Below, one piece after another: positions 1 through 9,057 of a stretch of 64,000 bases of DNA. The stretch comes from Methylotenera mobilis JLW8 (GTDB lineage: Bacteria; Pseudomonadota; Gammaproteobacteria; Burkholderiales; Methylophilaceae), in the NCBI RefSeq assembly GCF_000023705.1, contig NC_012968.1, forward strand, positions 1,736,001 to 1,800,000, in the 5' to 3' direction. A program made the translations under genes and the position numbers. Each line of letters starts with the position of its first letter. Within the stretch, counting starts at the first letter, position 1. The notes below the pieces were generated by a model, which was not told the DNA's origin, did no database searches, and was given only the letters and a program-made list of their open reading frames with translations.

Positions 1-561
1 GCCAAATGCACCAGCCCAAGAGCCTTTAAATGACTCAGCATCCACATAGCCAAGGTCTACCATCAGCAGCGCATCCAACAACTGGGCTTTAAAGAAATCT
101 GCTCTACGCCCCTCATAGGCTAAGGTAGCCAATGCCGACAAAACATCCAGATTGCCTTGCACCCTGCCGTACTGGGTTTCCATACCCCAAAACGCAATCA
201 GTATCTGCCTAGGTACACCGTACTGCGCCTCAATCTCTGTCAGCAGTGCTTGATGCTTCAGCAACAAAGCACGCCCCTTTTGGACTTTTTTGTTATCAAC
301 ACGCTGCGCAAAATAATCTAAAAACGGACTAATAAACTCAGGCTGCGCTCTATCCAGCTTAATTACGTTCGGCAAGTAGGCAGTACGGCTTACAAAACCC
401 AGTGTAGTGTCATCCGCCATACCGAGCGCTTTAGCCTCAAATCTTATATTCTCTAGCCAAGTAGCAAAATCCTCTTTGGCCGCAGCATTACCTGCAAATA
501 GCAGCGTGCAGCACGCCAACATCAATGGTAAATACTGCAGCAACGCAAGATGCCTATTCAT
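1..561 (-). CDS. mltB: Lytic murein transglycosylase, MltB-like (3' part missing)
   Basis: The minus-strand frame from the ATG at 561 stays open to the window edge, giving 187 residues and no stop, so the C-terminal part lies outside. The N-terminus has a hydrophobic signal sequence (about residues 8-28, ending NAAA-KED). The body reads as the SLT_2/MltB fold, with FLDYFAQRV near residue 77 and FWGMETQYGR near residue 125. The Glu of that motif corresponds to the catalytic acid of the family. Such enzymes cleave the MurNAc-GlcNAc bond of peptidoglycan in the periplasm, forming anhydro-MurNAc ends. The start overlaps the stop of the upstream SDR gene by 8 bases, suggesting translational coupling. 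Whether it is a lipoprotein (MltB) or a soluble relative is unclear; the lipobox is weak. Confidence 0.85.
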   Translation of the reverse strand, partial: MNRHLALLQYLPLMLACCTLLFAGNAAAKEDFATWLENIRFEAKALGMADDTTLGFVSRTAYLPNVIKLDRAQPEFISPFLDYFAQRVDNKKVQKGRALLLKHQALLTEIEAQYGVPRQILIAFWGMETQYGRVQGNLDVLSALATLAYEGRRADFFKAQLLDALLMVDLGYVDAESFKGSWAGAFG

Positions 562-1408
562 TTACCAACTCTGCTAACAGTGCTTGGTAGCCGGCTTGGT
601 AGTCAGGATATTGTAAGACAAATCCGGTCGCCAGCATCGCCTGGTTACTGAGCCGTTTGCCACCACTCACGGCTGGCGGCGCAGCCGGTTTTAGCCCTAG
701 CTGAACTGCAATCCAGTTGAGCACTTCGTACTGGCTGACGGGTTTGCAATCAGTCACAATATAACAAGGCCTAATCTGCCTGCCAGCAATTACTTGTTGT
801 ATTAAATGTACGATAAAATTTGCAGCATCATCACGCTGGATGCGATTAGTCCAGCTATTATCGATAGGCCAGCGCTCTGGTGCTTTTGCCAGATTAATCA
901 TGCGTAAACGTCCTGGACCATAAATGCCAGATAGCCTCAGCACCGTATTGCCACATGTCATCGAATTTAATAAAGACTCTGCCTCTAGCAGGCGTTCACC
1001 ACCAAAATCCACCGGTGCTGCAGCAGTTAACTCATCCAATAGCTCATCTGTGACTTGGCCATAAACACGCGTGCTTGATACAAAAAACACATGCTTCAAT
1101 TGCGAATTTACTTGTTGCGTAAGCAACACATTACGCAAGCCATCAACATATGCCTGTTGATATTGCGCATCAGTTTGGCCTGTTGCAGCCACACAATAGA
1201 CGATAATATCCGGCTGGATGGTGCGCAAGACATCTAATGAGCTATACACGGTCACATCCGCTTGCAGCATATGTACCTGTGGCGCTGCTTTGGGGCTTCT
1301 GGCAACGGCATAAACTTCGGCGTTTAATCCAGTTAACCTTGTTGCTATAGCGCTACCTAGGTCGCCATAGCCTATGATTAACACTTTGGTTCGCGGCGTA
1401 TTATGCAT
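554..1408 (-). CDS. NAD(P)-binding SDR/epimerase-like protein (YeeZ-type)
   Basis: This is an atypical short-chain dehydrogenase/NAD-dependent epimerase. The N-terminal Rossmann motif GYGDLG sits in KVLIIGYGDLGSAIATRL, and the central SSTRVYGQ segment is typical of the YeeZ-like group. The frame is open from a TTG at 1444, but I prefer the ATG at 1408 (starting MHNTPRTKV). It places the Rossmann strand close to the N-terminus and overlaps the upstream NUDIX stop by 8 bases, matching the overlap with the downstream transglycosylase gene. That gives about 284 residues, cytoplasmic. The substrate is unknown; members are often annotated only as sugar-nucleotide epimerase-like. The three-gene overlap suggests one operon with the NUDIX and MltB-like genes. 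Confidence 0.8.
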   Translation of the reverse strand: MHNTPRTKVLIIGYGDLGSAIATRLTGLNAEVYAVARSPKAAPQVHMLQADVTVYSSLDVLRTIQPDIIVYCVAATGQTDAQYQQAYVDGLRNVLLTQQVNSQLKHVFFVSSTRVYGQVTDELLDELTAAAPVDFGGERLLEAESLLNSMTCGNTVLRLSGIYGPGRLRMINLAKAPERWPIDNSWTNRIQRDDAANFIVHLIQQVIAGRQIRPCYIVTDCKPVSQYEVLNWIAVQLGLKPAAPPAVSGGKRLSNQAMLATGFVLQYPDYQAGYQALLAELVNE

Positions 1409-1943
1409 GCTGTTGCATATATTTTTCGGTGAGGAATAGCGCAACGATAGTCTTGCTATCGGTAATTTTGCCTTGCTGCACTAATTGAATCGCTTCTGCT
1501 AACGAGAGCTCAAATACTTCTAAAACCTCATCTTCGTCGCGTTGGCTGGCACCGGCAACCAAACCCTGCGCTAAGTAGGTATGAATCACCTCATTAGAAT
1601 AGCCAATACACGGGTGCTGCTCGCCTAGTTTCACCCAATTCTGAGCGATATAACCAGTTTCTTCCAGCAACTCACGCTGCCCAGTTTGCAATGTGGTTTC
1701 ATTGGCATCTATTTTGCCAGCTGGCAGCTCAATAAAGACTTGATGCAAGGGATATCTGAATTGACGTTCAAACACAATATTGCCATTAGCCAAAATGGGA
1801 ACAATGATCACCGCCCCCGGGTGCGTTACATACTCACGCTGGCTAATGTTGCCATTTGGTAAACGCACTTGATCACGTTTCACACAAAGAAAATCTCCTT
1901 GCGCTAACTCTTCGCTACTAATGCAATGCTCGGTCAAGTCCAT
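1401..1943 (-). CDS. nudF: NUDIX hydrolase, ADP-ribose pyrophosphatase-like
   Basis: The protein has 180 residues with a complete Nudix box (G-x5-E-x7-REUxEExGU) beginning at GKIDANE and ending at RELLEETGY, about residues 76-98. The upstream strand FRYPLHQVFIELPAGKID is characteristic of the ADP-ribose/ADP-sugar pyrophosphatase subgroup, which cleaves ADP-ribose to AMP and ribose 5-phosphate using Mg2+. The start is supported by an AAGGG Shine-Dalgarno six bases before the ATG. It is first in the overlapping three-gene set with the SDR and transglycosylase genes. Substrate specificity cannot be fixed from sequence, and other ADP-sugars are possible, so the symbol is by subgroup only. Confidence 0.85.
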   Translation of the reverse strand: MDLTEHCISSEELAQGDFLCVKRDQVRLPNGNISQREYVTHPGAVIIVPILANGNIVFERQFRYPLHQVFIELPAGKIDANETTLQTGQRELLEETGYIAQNWVKLGEQHPCIGYSNEVIHTYLAQGLVAGASQRDEDEVLEVFELSLAEAIQLVQQGKITDSKTIVALFLTEKYMQQHA

Positions 1944-2080
1944 GAACAGCCCTTTTAGTTACTAATCACAAAATCATACTGGTAGATAATAGCAGAAGAC
2001 CAAAGCCGCAAGTAAAGGCAATAGCTAAGCAACATCAACGGTTGAGCAACTGCAATGATTAAACAACTTTAGGCACTAAA

Positions 2081-2104
2081 CGCTAGCATCTATTAATGCT
2101 AGCG
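2081..2104 (-). terminator. Hairpin at the 3' end of the nuo operon
   Basis: A perfect 9-bp stem (CGCTAGCAT / ATGCTAGCG) with a 6-base loop lies 20 bases past the stop of the DUF2818 gene. The U tract on the minus strand is short (TTTAG), so this is a plausible but weak intrinsic terminator or an mRNA 3'-end stabiliser for the complex I transcript. Confidence 0.5.
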
Positions 2105-2123
2105 CCGCGATGGAGTGAAATAA

Positions 2124-2426
2124 CTAGATAGTTTTTTTCCAGAGGACTTTATACACAAAGCCTGGAAAAGCAAACACCAAGAACAAAAAGCTGGTGACCG
2201 CATAGAACTCCCAGTCTTGTGGTGCAGCTTGGCCGAAGGTTGCACGCTCTGCATATTGCGCTACAACACCTACCAAAAAGTAAAGAATTATAAGCTCAAG
2301 TAGACACCAAGCTATATTTTTGGCGCCAGTTGCCGCCTTGAGCGGAATAACATAAAACAGTTTATCCGAGAACCAAGGCAGGTTCGCCGCCAAGAACATA
2401 ATACCTAACAATACCCAAATCGTCAT
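2124..2426 (-). CDS. DUF2818 small membrane protein at the end of the nuo operon
   Basis: This 100-residue integral membrane protein has three hydrophobic segments (about residues 2-20, 36-58 and 72-94), with PWFSDKLFYV after the first. It matches my recollection of DUF2818, found directly downstream of nuoN in betaproteobacteria. It starts one base after the nuoN stop, so it is almost certainly co-transcribed with complex I. The function is unknown. Position and size suggest a complex I accessory or assembly subunit in the inner membrane, but that is inference; no catalytic or cofactor motif is visible. Confidence 0.75.
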   Translation of the reverse strand: MTIWVLLGIMFLAANLPWFSDKLFYVIPLKAATGAKNIAWCLLELIILYFLVGVVAQYAERATFGQAAPQDWEFYAVTSFLFLVFAFPGFVYKVLWKKTI

Positions 2427-3875
2427 TTAACTTAAACTTCTACTAATTGCATAAAAACAAATCGTCATCAGCCCTTGCGGCATGATACCAATCGCCAATA
2501 AAGCCAATGCATTCATACTTAAAATAACACGCATATCAAATGGTGCGGTAATCGGGCTATGATCTTCCGGCTCATCAAAGTACATCAATTTGATCACGCG
2601 TAGATAATAGAACGCACCTATCACTGCCATTAATACGGCGAATACTACTACCCACAAGAAACCTGCCTGCAATGCAGCTTGCAACACTGCAAACTTAGCG
2701 TAGAAACCTAAGGTTGGTGGGATGCCTGCCATGCTAAACATCACGATTAACATTAGAAACGCGACCCAAGGGCTACGTTGATTCAGGCCTTTTAAATCGC
2801 TTAAGTTTTGTGCTTCAAAGCCCTTGCGTGATAACAGCAGAATTATACCGAAACCGGCAAGCGTCATTACCACATAGCTCGTGATATAGAACAAAGCCGA
2901 GATATAGCCATTGCCGCTGGCGCTCATCAAGCCCAGCAACACGAAGCCTACGTGAGAAATGGTGGAGTATGCCAACATACGTTTCAGGTTAGTTTGAGCA
3001 ATAGCCGTCACGTTGCCGAGTACGATAGACAATACTGCCATAATTAACAGCATTTGCTGCCAATCAATCGCCATCGTCTGCAGCGCTTGCGCTAACAGTC
3101 GAATCACAAAAGCAAAAGCCGCTAGCTTAGGCACTGAACTAATCAGCATAGTGATGGCAGTCGGCGAACCCTCGTACACATCCGGCACCCACATCTGGAA
3201 CGGTACCGCACCCAGCTTAAATGCTAGGCCAGCCACAATGAACACCAAGCCCAATACCATCACCGCATGAATTTTAGCGCCGTTCATCAGGACATGATTG
3301 ATGTCAGAGATATTTAAGCTACCGGTCATGCCGTAAACCATACTCATACCGTATAGCAACATACCTGAGGCCAGCGCGCCCAACACAAAATACTTCATGG
3401 CTGACTCTGTGGCATAGCGGTTATCACGGTCTAGTGCCACTAAAGCGTACAGACTTAATGATAGCAACTCCAAACCAACATACAGCGTAAGCATGCTTTG
3501 GCCAGACACCATAATCATCATGCCCACCACGGAGAACAACACTAAGGCATAAAATTCACCACGGAACATATTGCGCAACTGTATATATTGCCTAGTGTAA
3601 ACAAAGATCAATGAGGTACCAATGTATATCATCAACTTCAGTACATCAGACATGGCGTCATCCACAAACGCGCCAGTAAACGCATAGCCAACGCTTGGTG
3701 CGTGTGTAGTTACCGTGAAATAGGCTGCTAACAGCAAGCCTAGCTGTGACAATCCATAGATTGCAATTCGATTCGACTGTTTTAAAAACAGGTCAGTAAT
3801 CAATACTAGCATCGCCATCCCTAACAGGATGATTTCAGGTAAGGCGGTAATGAGGTCGTAACGTATATTTTCCAT
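2427..3875 (-). CDS. nuoN: NADH-quinone oxidoreductase subunit N
   Basis: This 482-residue antiporter-like subunit is part of the complex I membrane arm, with about 14 transmembrane helices. The proton_antipo_M domain is evident: FKLGAVPFQMWVPDVYEGSP around residues 220-240, carrying the conserved Lys and Pro-rich helix, and AQTNLKRMLAYSTISHVGF near residue 295 with the conserved Lys. The length is normal. It contributes one proton-translocating channel, coupled to NADH oxidation through the lateral charged axis. It is the last nuo subunit gene, separated from nuoM by four bases and abutting DUF2818. Confidence 0.97.
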   Translation of the reverse strand: MENIRYDLITALPEIILLGMAMLVLITDLFLKQSNRIAIYGLSQLGLLLAAYFTVTTHAPSVGYAFTGAFVDDAMSDVLKLMIYIGTSLIFVYTRQYIQLRNMFRGEFYALVLFSVVGMMIMVSGQSMLTLYVGLELLSLSLYALVALDRDNRYATESAMKYFVLGALASGMLLYGMSMVYGMTGSLNISDINHVLMNGAKIHAVMVLGLVFIVAGLAFKLGAVPFQMWVPDVYEGSPTAITMLISSVPKLAAFAFVIRLLAQALQTMAIDWQQMLLIMAVLSIVLGNVTAIAQTNLKRMLAYSTISHVGFVLLGLMSASGNGYISALFYITSYVVMTLAGFGIILLLSRKGFEAQNLSDLKGLNQRSPWVAFLMLIVMFSMAGIPPTLGFYAKFAVLQAALQAGFLWVVVFAVLMAVIGAFYYLRVIKLMYFDEPEDHSPITAPFDMRVILSMNALALLAIGIMPQGLMTICFYAISRSLS

Positions 3876-3879
3876 GGAC

Positions 3880-5379
3880 TTATAAGCCTGCTGGCAGCTT
3901 GCTATTTGCTAGATGTGAAAGAAGTTGAGTAACCGTTGCATTGGTCATATCGGTAAGTGGTTGTGGGTAGATACCAACGGCCAGCACCAATATTGCCAAG
4001 ATCGCTAAAATTAAGAACTCACGTTTGTTCAAGTCTTTAAGTGCTTGCACATTAGCGTTAGCAACTTCACCGTAAAATACGCGCTTTACCATCCATAAGG
4101 TATAAGCAGCACCAAAGATTAAGGTGAATGAGGCCAAGAACGCGTACCAGAAGTTCACTTGGATGGCGCCTAGAATCACCATAAACTCACCAACAAAACC
4201 TGAAGTGCCAGGCAAGCCACTATTCGCCATTGCGAACAATACGGCAAATGCTGCAAACGCAGGCATAGTATTAGCCACGCCACCATAAGCATCAATCTGA
4301 CGGCTGTGTACGCGGTCGTACAGCACACCTACACACAAGAACATGGCAGAAGAAATAAAGCCATGAGAAATCATCTGTACTACGGCGCCCTCTAGCCCTA
4401 GGTTATTGAAAATAAAGAAACCTAGGGTAACAAAGCCCATGTGTGAAATTGAAGAATAAGCAATCAGCTTTTTCATGTCTTTTTGTACTAGCGCCACTAA
4501 TGCAATATACACAATCGCAATCAGCGACAATGTAATCATGAAGCCAGATAAGTAATGCGCAGCATCAGGTGCAATGGGCATGGCAAAGCGCAGGAAGCTG
4601 TAGCCACCTAATTTCAATGCAATAGCTGCCAACACTACAGAACCACCGGTTGGTGCCTCCACGTGAGCATCTGGCAGCCAAGTATGCACTGGCCACATGG
4701 GGATTTTCACCGCAAACGCTGCAAAGAATGCCAAGAAAATCAGCACCTGCACATTTAATGGCAACGGCAATTGATAGTAATCTGAAATCGCGAAGCTACC
4801 GGTTTGGTGAAACATATAGATAAACGCAACCAGCATTAGCAATGAGCCTAGCAACGTGTATAAAAAGAACTTAACGGTTGCATATACACGGTTAGGGCCG
4901 CCCCAGATACCAATCACTAGGAACATTGGGATTAGCATTGCCTCCCAGAATACATAGTACAAAATTGCATCTAAAGTACTAAAAACGCCAATCATCAGGC
5001 CGCTCATGATTAAGAACGATGCCATATATTGTGCAACACGTTTTTCAATCACCTCCCAAGCAGAGATCACCACAATCACAGTAGTGAAACTAGTGAGTAA
5101 TATGAGGGGAATCGCAATACCATCAGCACCTAAGTGGTAATGGATATTAAAAGACATAATCCACAAGAAGCGTTCCTGGAACTGGAAGCCGCCATCAGCA
5201 AAATTAAAATGAGTATATAGCGGGATTGTGACTAAAAAGCTCGCCACACTGCCAAACAAGGCTAGCCAACGCGTGAGATTGGGTTTGCTGTCATTCGCTG
5301 TAAACAACACCAACACGCCTGCCAATACTGGCAGCCAGATGGAGAAACTAAGGATATGTTGCAAAAAATATTCAAGCAT
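3880..5379 (-). CDS. nuoM: NADH-quinone oxidoreductase subunit M
   Basis: This 499-residue membrane subunit of complex I belongs to the antiporter-like family. The signature VKIPMWPVHTWLPDAHVEAP (about residues 225-244) and the conserved Lys region ALVQKDMKKLIAYSSISHMG (about 295-315) are intact. So is the charged WEAMLIPMF segment near residue 145, with the essential Glu. It forms one of the three proton half-channel modules of the membrane arm. The gene lies between nuoL and nuoN with short spacers, as expected for one polycistronic message. Confidence 0.97.
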   Translation of the reverse strand: MLEYFLQHILSFSIWLPVLAGVLVLFTANDSKPNLTRWLALFGSVASFLVTIPLYTHFNFADGGFQFQERFLWIMSFNIHYHLGADGIAIPLILLTSFTTVIVVISAWEVIEKRVAQYMASFLIMSGLMIGVFSTLDAILYYVFWEAMLIPMFLVIGIWGGPNRVYATVKFFLYTLLGSLLMLVAFIYMFHQTGSFAISDYYQLPLPLNVQVLIFLAFFAAFAVKIPMWPVHTWLPDAHVEAPTGGSVVLAAIALKLGGYSFLRFAMPIAPDAAHYLSGFMITLSLIAIVYIALVALVQKDMKKLIAYSSISHMGFVTLGFFIFNNLGLEGAVVQMISHGFISSAMFLCVGVLYDRVHSRQIDAYGGVANTMPAFAAFAVLFAMANSGLPGTSGFVGEFMVILGAIQVNFWYAFLASFTLIFGAAYTLWMVKRVFYGEVANANVQALKDLNKREFLILAILAILVLAVGIYPQPLTDMTNATVTQLLSHLANSKLPAGL

Positions 5380-5400
5380 TTTTTATACTTTAGGAAAGAA

Positions 5401-7443
5401 TTAAATCTTTAAAAGACCAAGAGATAGCATTAAAAACACGCCAATAATCATCGCGAATGCATAGTGATAAATCAAACCGGTCTGTAGCTTACGTACCACA
5501 CCAGACAACTTGCCAATCAGATTAGCCGTACCATTCACCATAGCACCATCAATCACTTTAACATCGCCGATTTGCCATAGCTTGTTACCTATAAATCTGG
5601 AGCCTGCTGCAAAGAAACGGTCATTAAAGCTATCAAAGCCGTATTTGTTTTCTAAAACCTGGTTAATTAAGCTGAATTTTGCTTGAATCGCCGCAGGAAT
5701 ATCTGGGCGCTTCATGTAGAAGAACCATGCCAACACCACGCCAGATGCAGCCAATGCAAACGGCAGCGTCATTAAGCCATGTAGCGCCATACCCACTGGT
5801 GAGTGGAATATGTGATGCCAATGGTGCGCAAGCTCGTGCATAGCAGGGTGTGCATGCGCATCTACAAAAATAACGCCTTTAAAGAAATCGCCAAACAGCA
5901 TAGGTTCGATTGCAAAATAACCGATAGCTAATGATGGTACTGCCAATAGTATCAATGGTAACTTCACCACCCAACCCGGCTCATGTGGATCATCCGCTGG
6001 GCTTAAACCATGATGGTGTTCTTCATCGTGATGGTCGTCATCATGGTGATGCGCATCATGTTTAGCCTCGCGCCACTTCTCTTTACCGTGGAACACCAAG
6101 AAATACATACGGAAGCTATAGAAAGCGGTTACAAACACGCCAACTAACACTGAAAAATAGGCAAAGCCACTACCGGCAACGGTAGAGAACTTAGCCGCCT
6201 CAATAATACTGTCTTTAGAATAGAAACCTGACAGCAACGGCGTACCGATTAAGGCCAACGAGCCTATCAGTGAAGTAATCCAGGTAATTGGCATGTACTT
6301 TTTAAGATTACCCATATTACGGATATCTTGATCATGGTGCATGCCCATAATCACCGAGCCTGCTCCTAAGAACAGCAATGCTTTAAAGAACGCATGGGTC
6401 ATTAGGTGGAAAATAGCAACCGAATAAGCTGATGCGCCTAACGCTACTGTCATATATCCTAATTGCGACAAGGTAGAATACGCCACCACACGTTTGATAT
6501 CGTTTTGGATAACACCCAAGAAACCCATAAACAAGGCGGTGATACTGCCGATTACAATTACAAATGATAAGGCAGTTGAAGATAGTTCAAACAACGGTGA
6601 CATGCGCGCCACCATAAAGATACCAGCAGTAACCATGGTTGCGGCATGAATCAACGCAGAAATCGGGGTTGGGCCTTCCATAGAGTCAGGCAACCATACG
6701 TGTAGCGGCACTTGTGCAGATTTACCCATTGCACCGATAAACAATAAGATACATGTCACTGTCATCAGTGACCAAGACGCATTGCCAATCAGGTTGATTT
6801 TAGTATCAGCCATCGCCGGTGCCACTGAGAACACTGCAGCATAGTCCAGACTACCAAAATGGTATAGCACCAGACCGATGCCGAGCAAGAAGCCAAAGTC
6901 ACCCACACGGTTAACTAAGAACGCCTTCAGGTTAGCGTAAATTGCGGTCGGGCGTGTGTACCAGAAGCCAATCAGTAGGTAAGAAACCAAACCCACCGCT
7001 TCCCAGCCAAAGAATAGCTGCATGAAGTTATTGCTCATCACCAGCATCAGCATAGAGAAGGTGAATAGCGAAATGTAGCTGAAGAAACGTGCGTAGCCTT
7101 TGTCTTCGTGCATATAGCCAATGGTATAAATATGCACCATCAACGACACAAAAGTCACTACCACCATCATCATGGCGCTCAGCCTGTCGATTAAGAAGCC
7201 AATTTCAAATGAGAAATTTCCACTTTTCAACCAAGAATACACAGTCTCATTGTAAGGCTGGCTCACTATGGCATGATTTAGCACATAGGCTGACAAACCG
7301 AAAGAAACTGCCACACCGGCAATGGTCACCACATGGGCAGCGGCTCTAGGAAGATACTTGCCAAACAAGCCGATAATAATGGCGGCCAATAAAGGAAGCA
7401 AAGGGATTGCAAGATAGATTTGTTGCATACTCATGCTAAACAC
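5401..7443 (-). CDS. nuoL: NADH-quinone oxidoreductase subunit L
   Basis: This 680-residue distal subunit of the complex I membrane arm has the N-terminal proton_antipo_N domain. Conserved blocks include GWEAVGLVSYLLIGFWY (about residue 147), AQVPLHVWLPDSMEGPTPIS (about 245) and IQNDIKRVVAYSTLSQLGYM (about 310). The C-terminal end carries the long amphipathic helix and a final transmembrane anchor. A His/Asp-rich cytoplasmic or periplasmic loop (about residues 460-480, KHDAHHHDDDHH) interrupts the C-terminal third. As I recall, such His-rich loops are common in betaproteobacterial NuoL. The gene abuts nuoK directly. Confidence 0.97.
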   Translation of the reverse strand: MFSMSMQQIYLAIPLLPLLAAIIIGLFGKYLPRAAAHVVTIAGVAVSFGLSAYVLNHAIVSQPYNETVYSWLKSGNFSFEIGFLIDRLSAMMMVVVTFVSLMVHIYTIGYMHEDKGYARFFSYISLFTFSMLMLVMSNNFMQLFFGWEAVGLVSYLLIGFWYTRPTAIYANLKAFLVNRVGDFGFLLGIGLVLYHFGSLDYAAVFSVAPAMADTKINLIGNASWSLMTVTCILLFIGAMGKSAQVPLHVWLPDSMEGPTPISALIHAATMVTAGIFMVARMSPLFELSSTALSFVIVIGSITALFMGFLGVIQNDIKRVVAYSTLSQLGYMTVALGASAYSVAIFHLMTHAFFKALLFLGAGSVIMGMHHDQDIRNMGNLKKYMPITWITSLIGSLALIGTPLLSGFYSKDSIIEAAKFSTVAGSGFAYFSVLVGVFVTAFYSFRMYFLVFHGKEKWREAKHDAHHHDDDHHDEEHHHGLSPADDPHEPGWVVKLPLILLAVPSLAIGYFAIEPMLFGDFFKGVIFVDAHAHPAMHELAHHWHHIFHSPVGMALHGLMTLPFALAASGVVLAWFFYMKRPDIPAAIQAKFSLINQVLENKYGFDSFNDRFFAAGSRFIGNKLWQIGDVKVIDGAMVNGTANLIGKLSGVVRKLQTGLIYHYAFAMIIGVFLMLSLGLLKI

Positions 7444-7749
7444 TTAGCCTTTCAAACTGTCTAAATCGTCGACGTTAATGGTGCGCAAGTTTCTGAACAA
7501 CACAACCAATATCGCTAAACCGATAGCAGACTCTGCAGCAGCTACCGTTAATATGAAAAATACAAAAACCTGGCCTGCAACATCGTTCAGATAATGGGAG
7601 AACGCAATAAAGTTAAGGTTAACTGCTAACAGCATTAGCTCAATTGCCATCAATAAAATAATGACATTTTTACGATTCAGAAAAATACCAATGACGCTAA
7701 TCGCAAACAGCAATGAGCCTAAAATCAGGTAATGAGATAAACCGACCAT
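7444..7749 (-). CDS. nuoK: NADH-quinone oxidoreductase subunit K
   Basis: This 101-residue, three-helix subunit of the complex I membrane arm is homologous to MrpC and ND4L. The conserved Glu residues of helices 2 and 3 are present in [15 protein letters not shown] and in [18 protein letters not shown]. These acids belong to the proton pathway next to NuoJ and NuoA. The length is standard. The start overlaps the nuoJ stop by one base and its own stop abuts nuoL, so the genes are translationally coupled. Confidence 0.97.
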
Positions 7750-8429
7750 TATTTAGCCCCTTTATCATCAGCTTGCGCTGATGTATCTACAGCATCATTT
7801 TTTTCCGCTACTTTTTCCACTTCGGCTTCCATTTTTACAATTCTTATACGGTCTGCTTTTTTCACCAGCACTTGTTTCGCTGGATCCATAGACTTGCTGT
7901 CTCTACGATCACGCAAGGTCAAGGCAATTGCAGCCACAATCGCCACTAGCAAGACTACTGATGCCAGCTCAAATGACAATAAATAATCGGTATACAACAC
8001 ACGACCCAGCTCTGCAGTATTGCTGTAATCAGCCGGATGTGCAGGCGGTGCTGCCACTACATCCACGCCAAAATTACGTGCTCCAACTACCATCACCATT
8101 TCCACTGCCATCAAACCACCAACAGGCAAGGCTACTGGCAACGCTTTCCAAAAACCTTCACGTAATTTATCCAGATTAATATCCAGCATCATCACCACAA
8201 ACAGGAACAGCACCATCACCGCACCTACGTACACCAATACCAATGCGATTGCCAGAAACTCAGCCTCTAACAGCAGCCAAATACCAGCGGCGGTAAAGAA
8301 CGCCAATACCAGATACAGTGCGGCATAAACAGGATTGCGCGTGGTAATCACACGTAAACCTGCAATCAGCAGAATGGTTGCGAGCGTATAAAAAACGATG
8401 TCTTGAAAATGCAAGCCAAAAAATGTCAT
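7749..8429 (-). CDS. nuoJ: NADH-quinone oxidoreductase subunit J
   Basis: This 226-residue membrane subunit of complex I (ND6 homologue) has five hydrophobic helices. The conserved segment [25 protein letters not shown]-type helix 3 (about residues 56-80) contains the pi-bulge region tied to quinone-coupled conformational change. The C-terminus has a charged extension of about 50 residues rich in Lys, Asp and Ala (ending [10 protein letters not shown]) that is longer than in E. coli and probably lies in the cytoplasm. The gene lies between nuoI and nuoK within the operon. Confidence 0.96.
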
Positions 8430-8497
8430 ATTTTTAAATGGTTATCTGTTAAAAGTACTTAAACGATGTATGTAGGCTTTACTATCTAAATAGTTTT

Positions 8498-8992
8498 CTA
8501 TCTAAATGACTTATCTTGCGCTCTATCAGCAGCAATTTGTTTTTCGTGTTTATCACCTACTGCTAACAACATCTCTTTGGTATAAATCAAATCACCGCGT
8601 TGCTCGCCGTGATAGTCAAACACACGAGTCTCTACAATAGAATCTACAGGGCATGATTCTTCACACATGCCGCAGAATATGCATTTGGTCAGGTCGATAT
8701 CATAGCGTGTGGTGCGGCGCGTTTTATCATCCTCACGTTGCTCAGACTCAATCGTAATAGCCATCGCAGGGCACACAGCCTCACACAATTTACAAGCGAT
8801 ACAACGCTCTTCACCATTTGGGTAACGACGCAATGCATGTAAACCACGGAATCGGTTCGATTGTGGTGTATTTTCTTCCGGGTATTGAACAGTAATTTTA
8901 GGTGCAAAAAAGTAACGGCCTGTAAGCGCCATGCCTTTTAGCAACTCCCATAACATTAAGCTGCCTAATGTTTGTTTAATTGATTTAATCAT
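8498..8992 (-). CDS. nuoI: NADH-quinone oxidoreductase subunit I
   Basis: This 164-residue peripheral-arm subunit carries two [4Fe-4S] clusters (N6a and N6b). Both ferredoxin motifs are complete: [12 protein letters not shown] near residue 64 and [16 protein letters not shown] near residue 103. It passes electrons from NuoG towards NuoB. The N-terminal amphipathic helix ([16 protein letters not shown]) would sit on the membrane surface against NuoH. Length and position between nuoH and nuoJ are normal. Confidence 0.97.
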   Translation of the reverse strand: MIKSIKQTLGSLMLWELLKGMALTGRYFFAPKITVQYPEENTPQSNRFRGLHALRRYPNGEERCIACKLCEAVCPAMAITIESEQREDDKTRRTTRYDIDLTKCIFCGMCEESCPVDSIVETRVFDYHGEQRGDLIYTKEMLLAVGDKHEKQIAADRAQDKSFR

Positions 8993-9057
8993 AATTTTAT
9001 TTATTCAAAGTCTGATCACTAAACCAGTCTAATCACAAAAGCTAGTGAAACAATAAG

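Noticed and set aside
6000-6065. His/Asp-rich insertion in NuoL as a novel metal-binding domain
   Set aside because: Similar His-rich loops are, as I recall, common in betaproteobacterial NuoL; nothing else sets this one apart.
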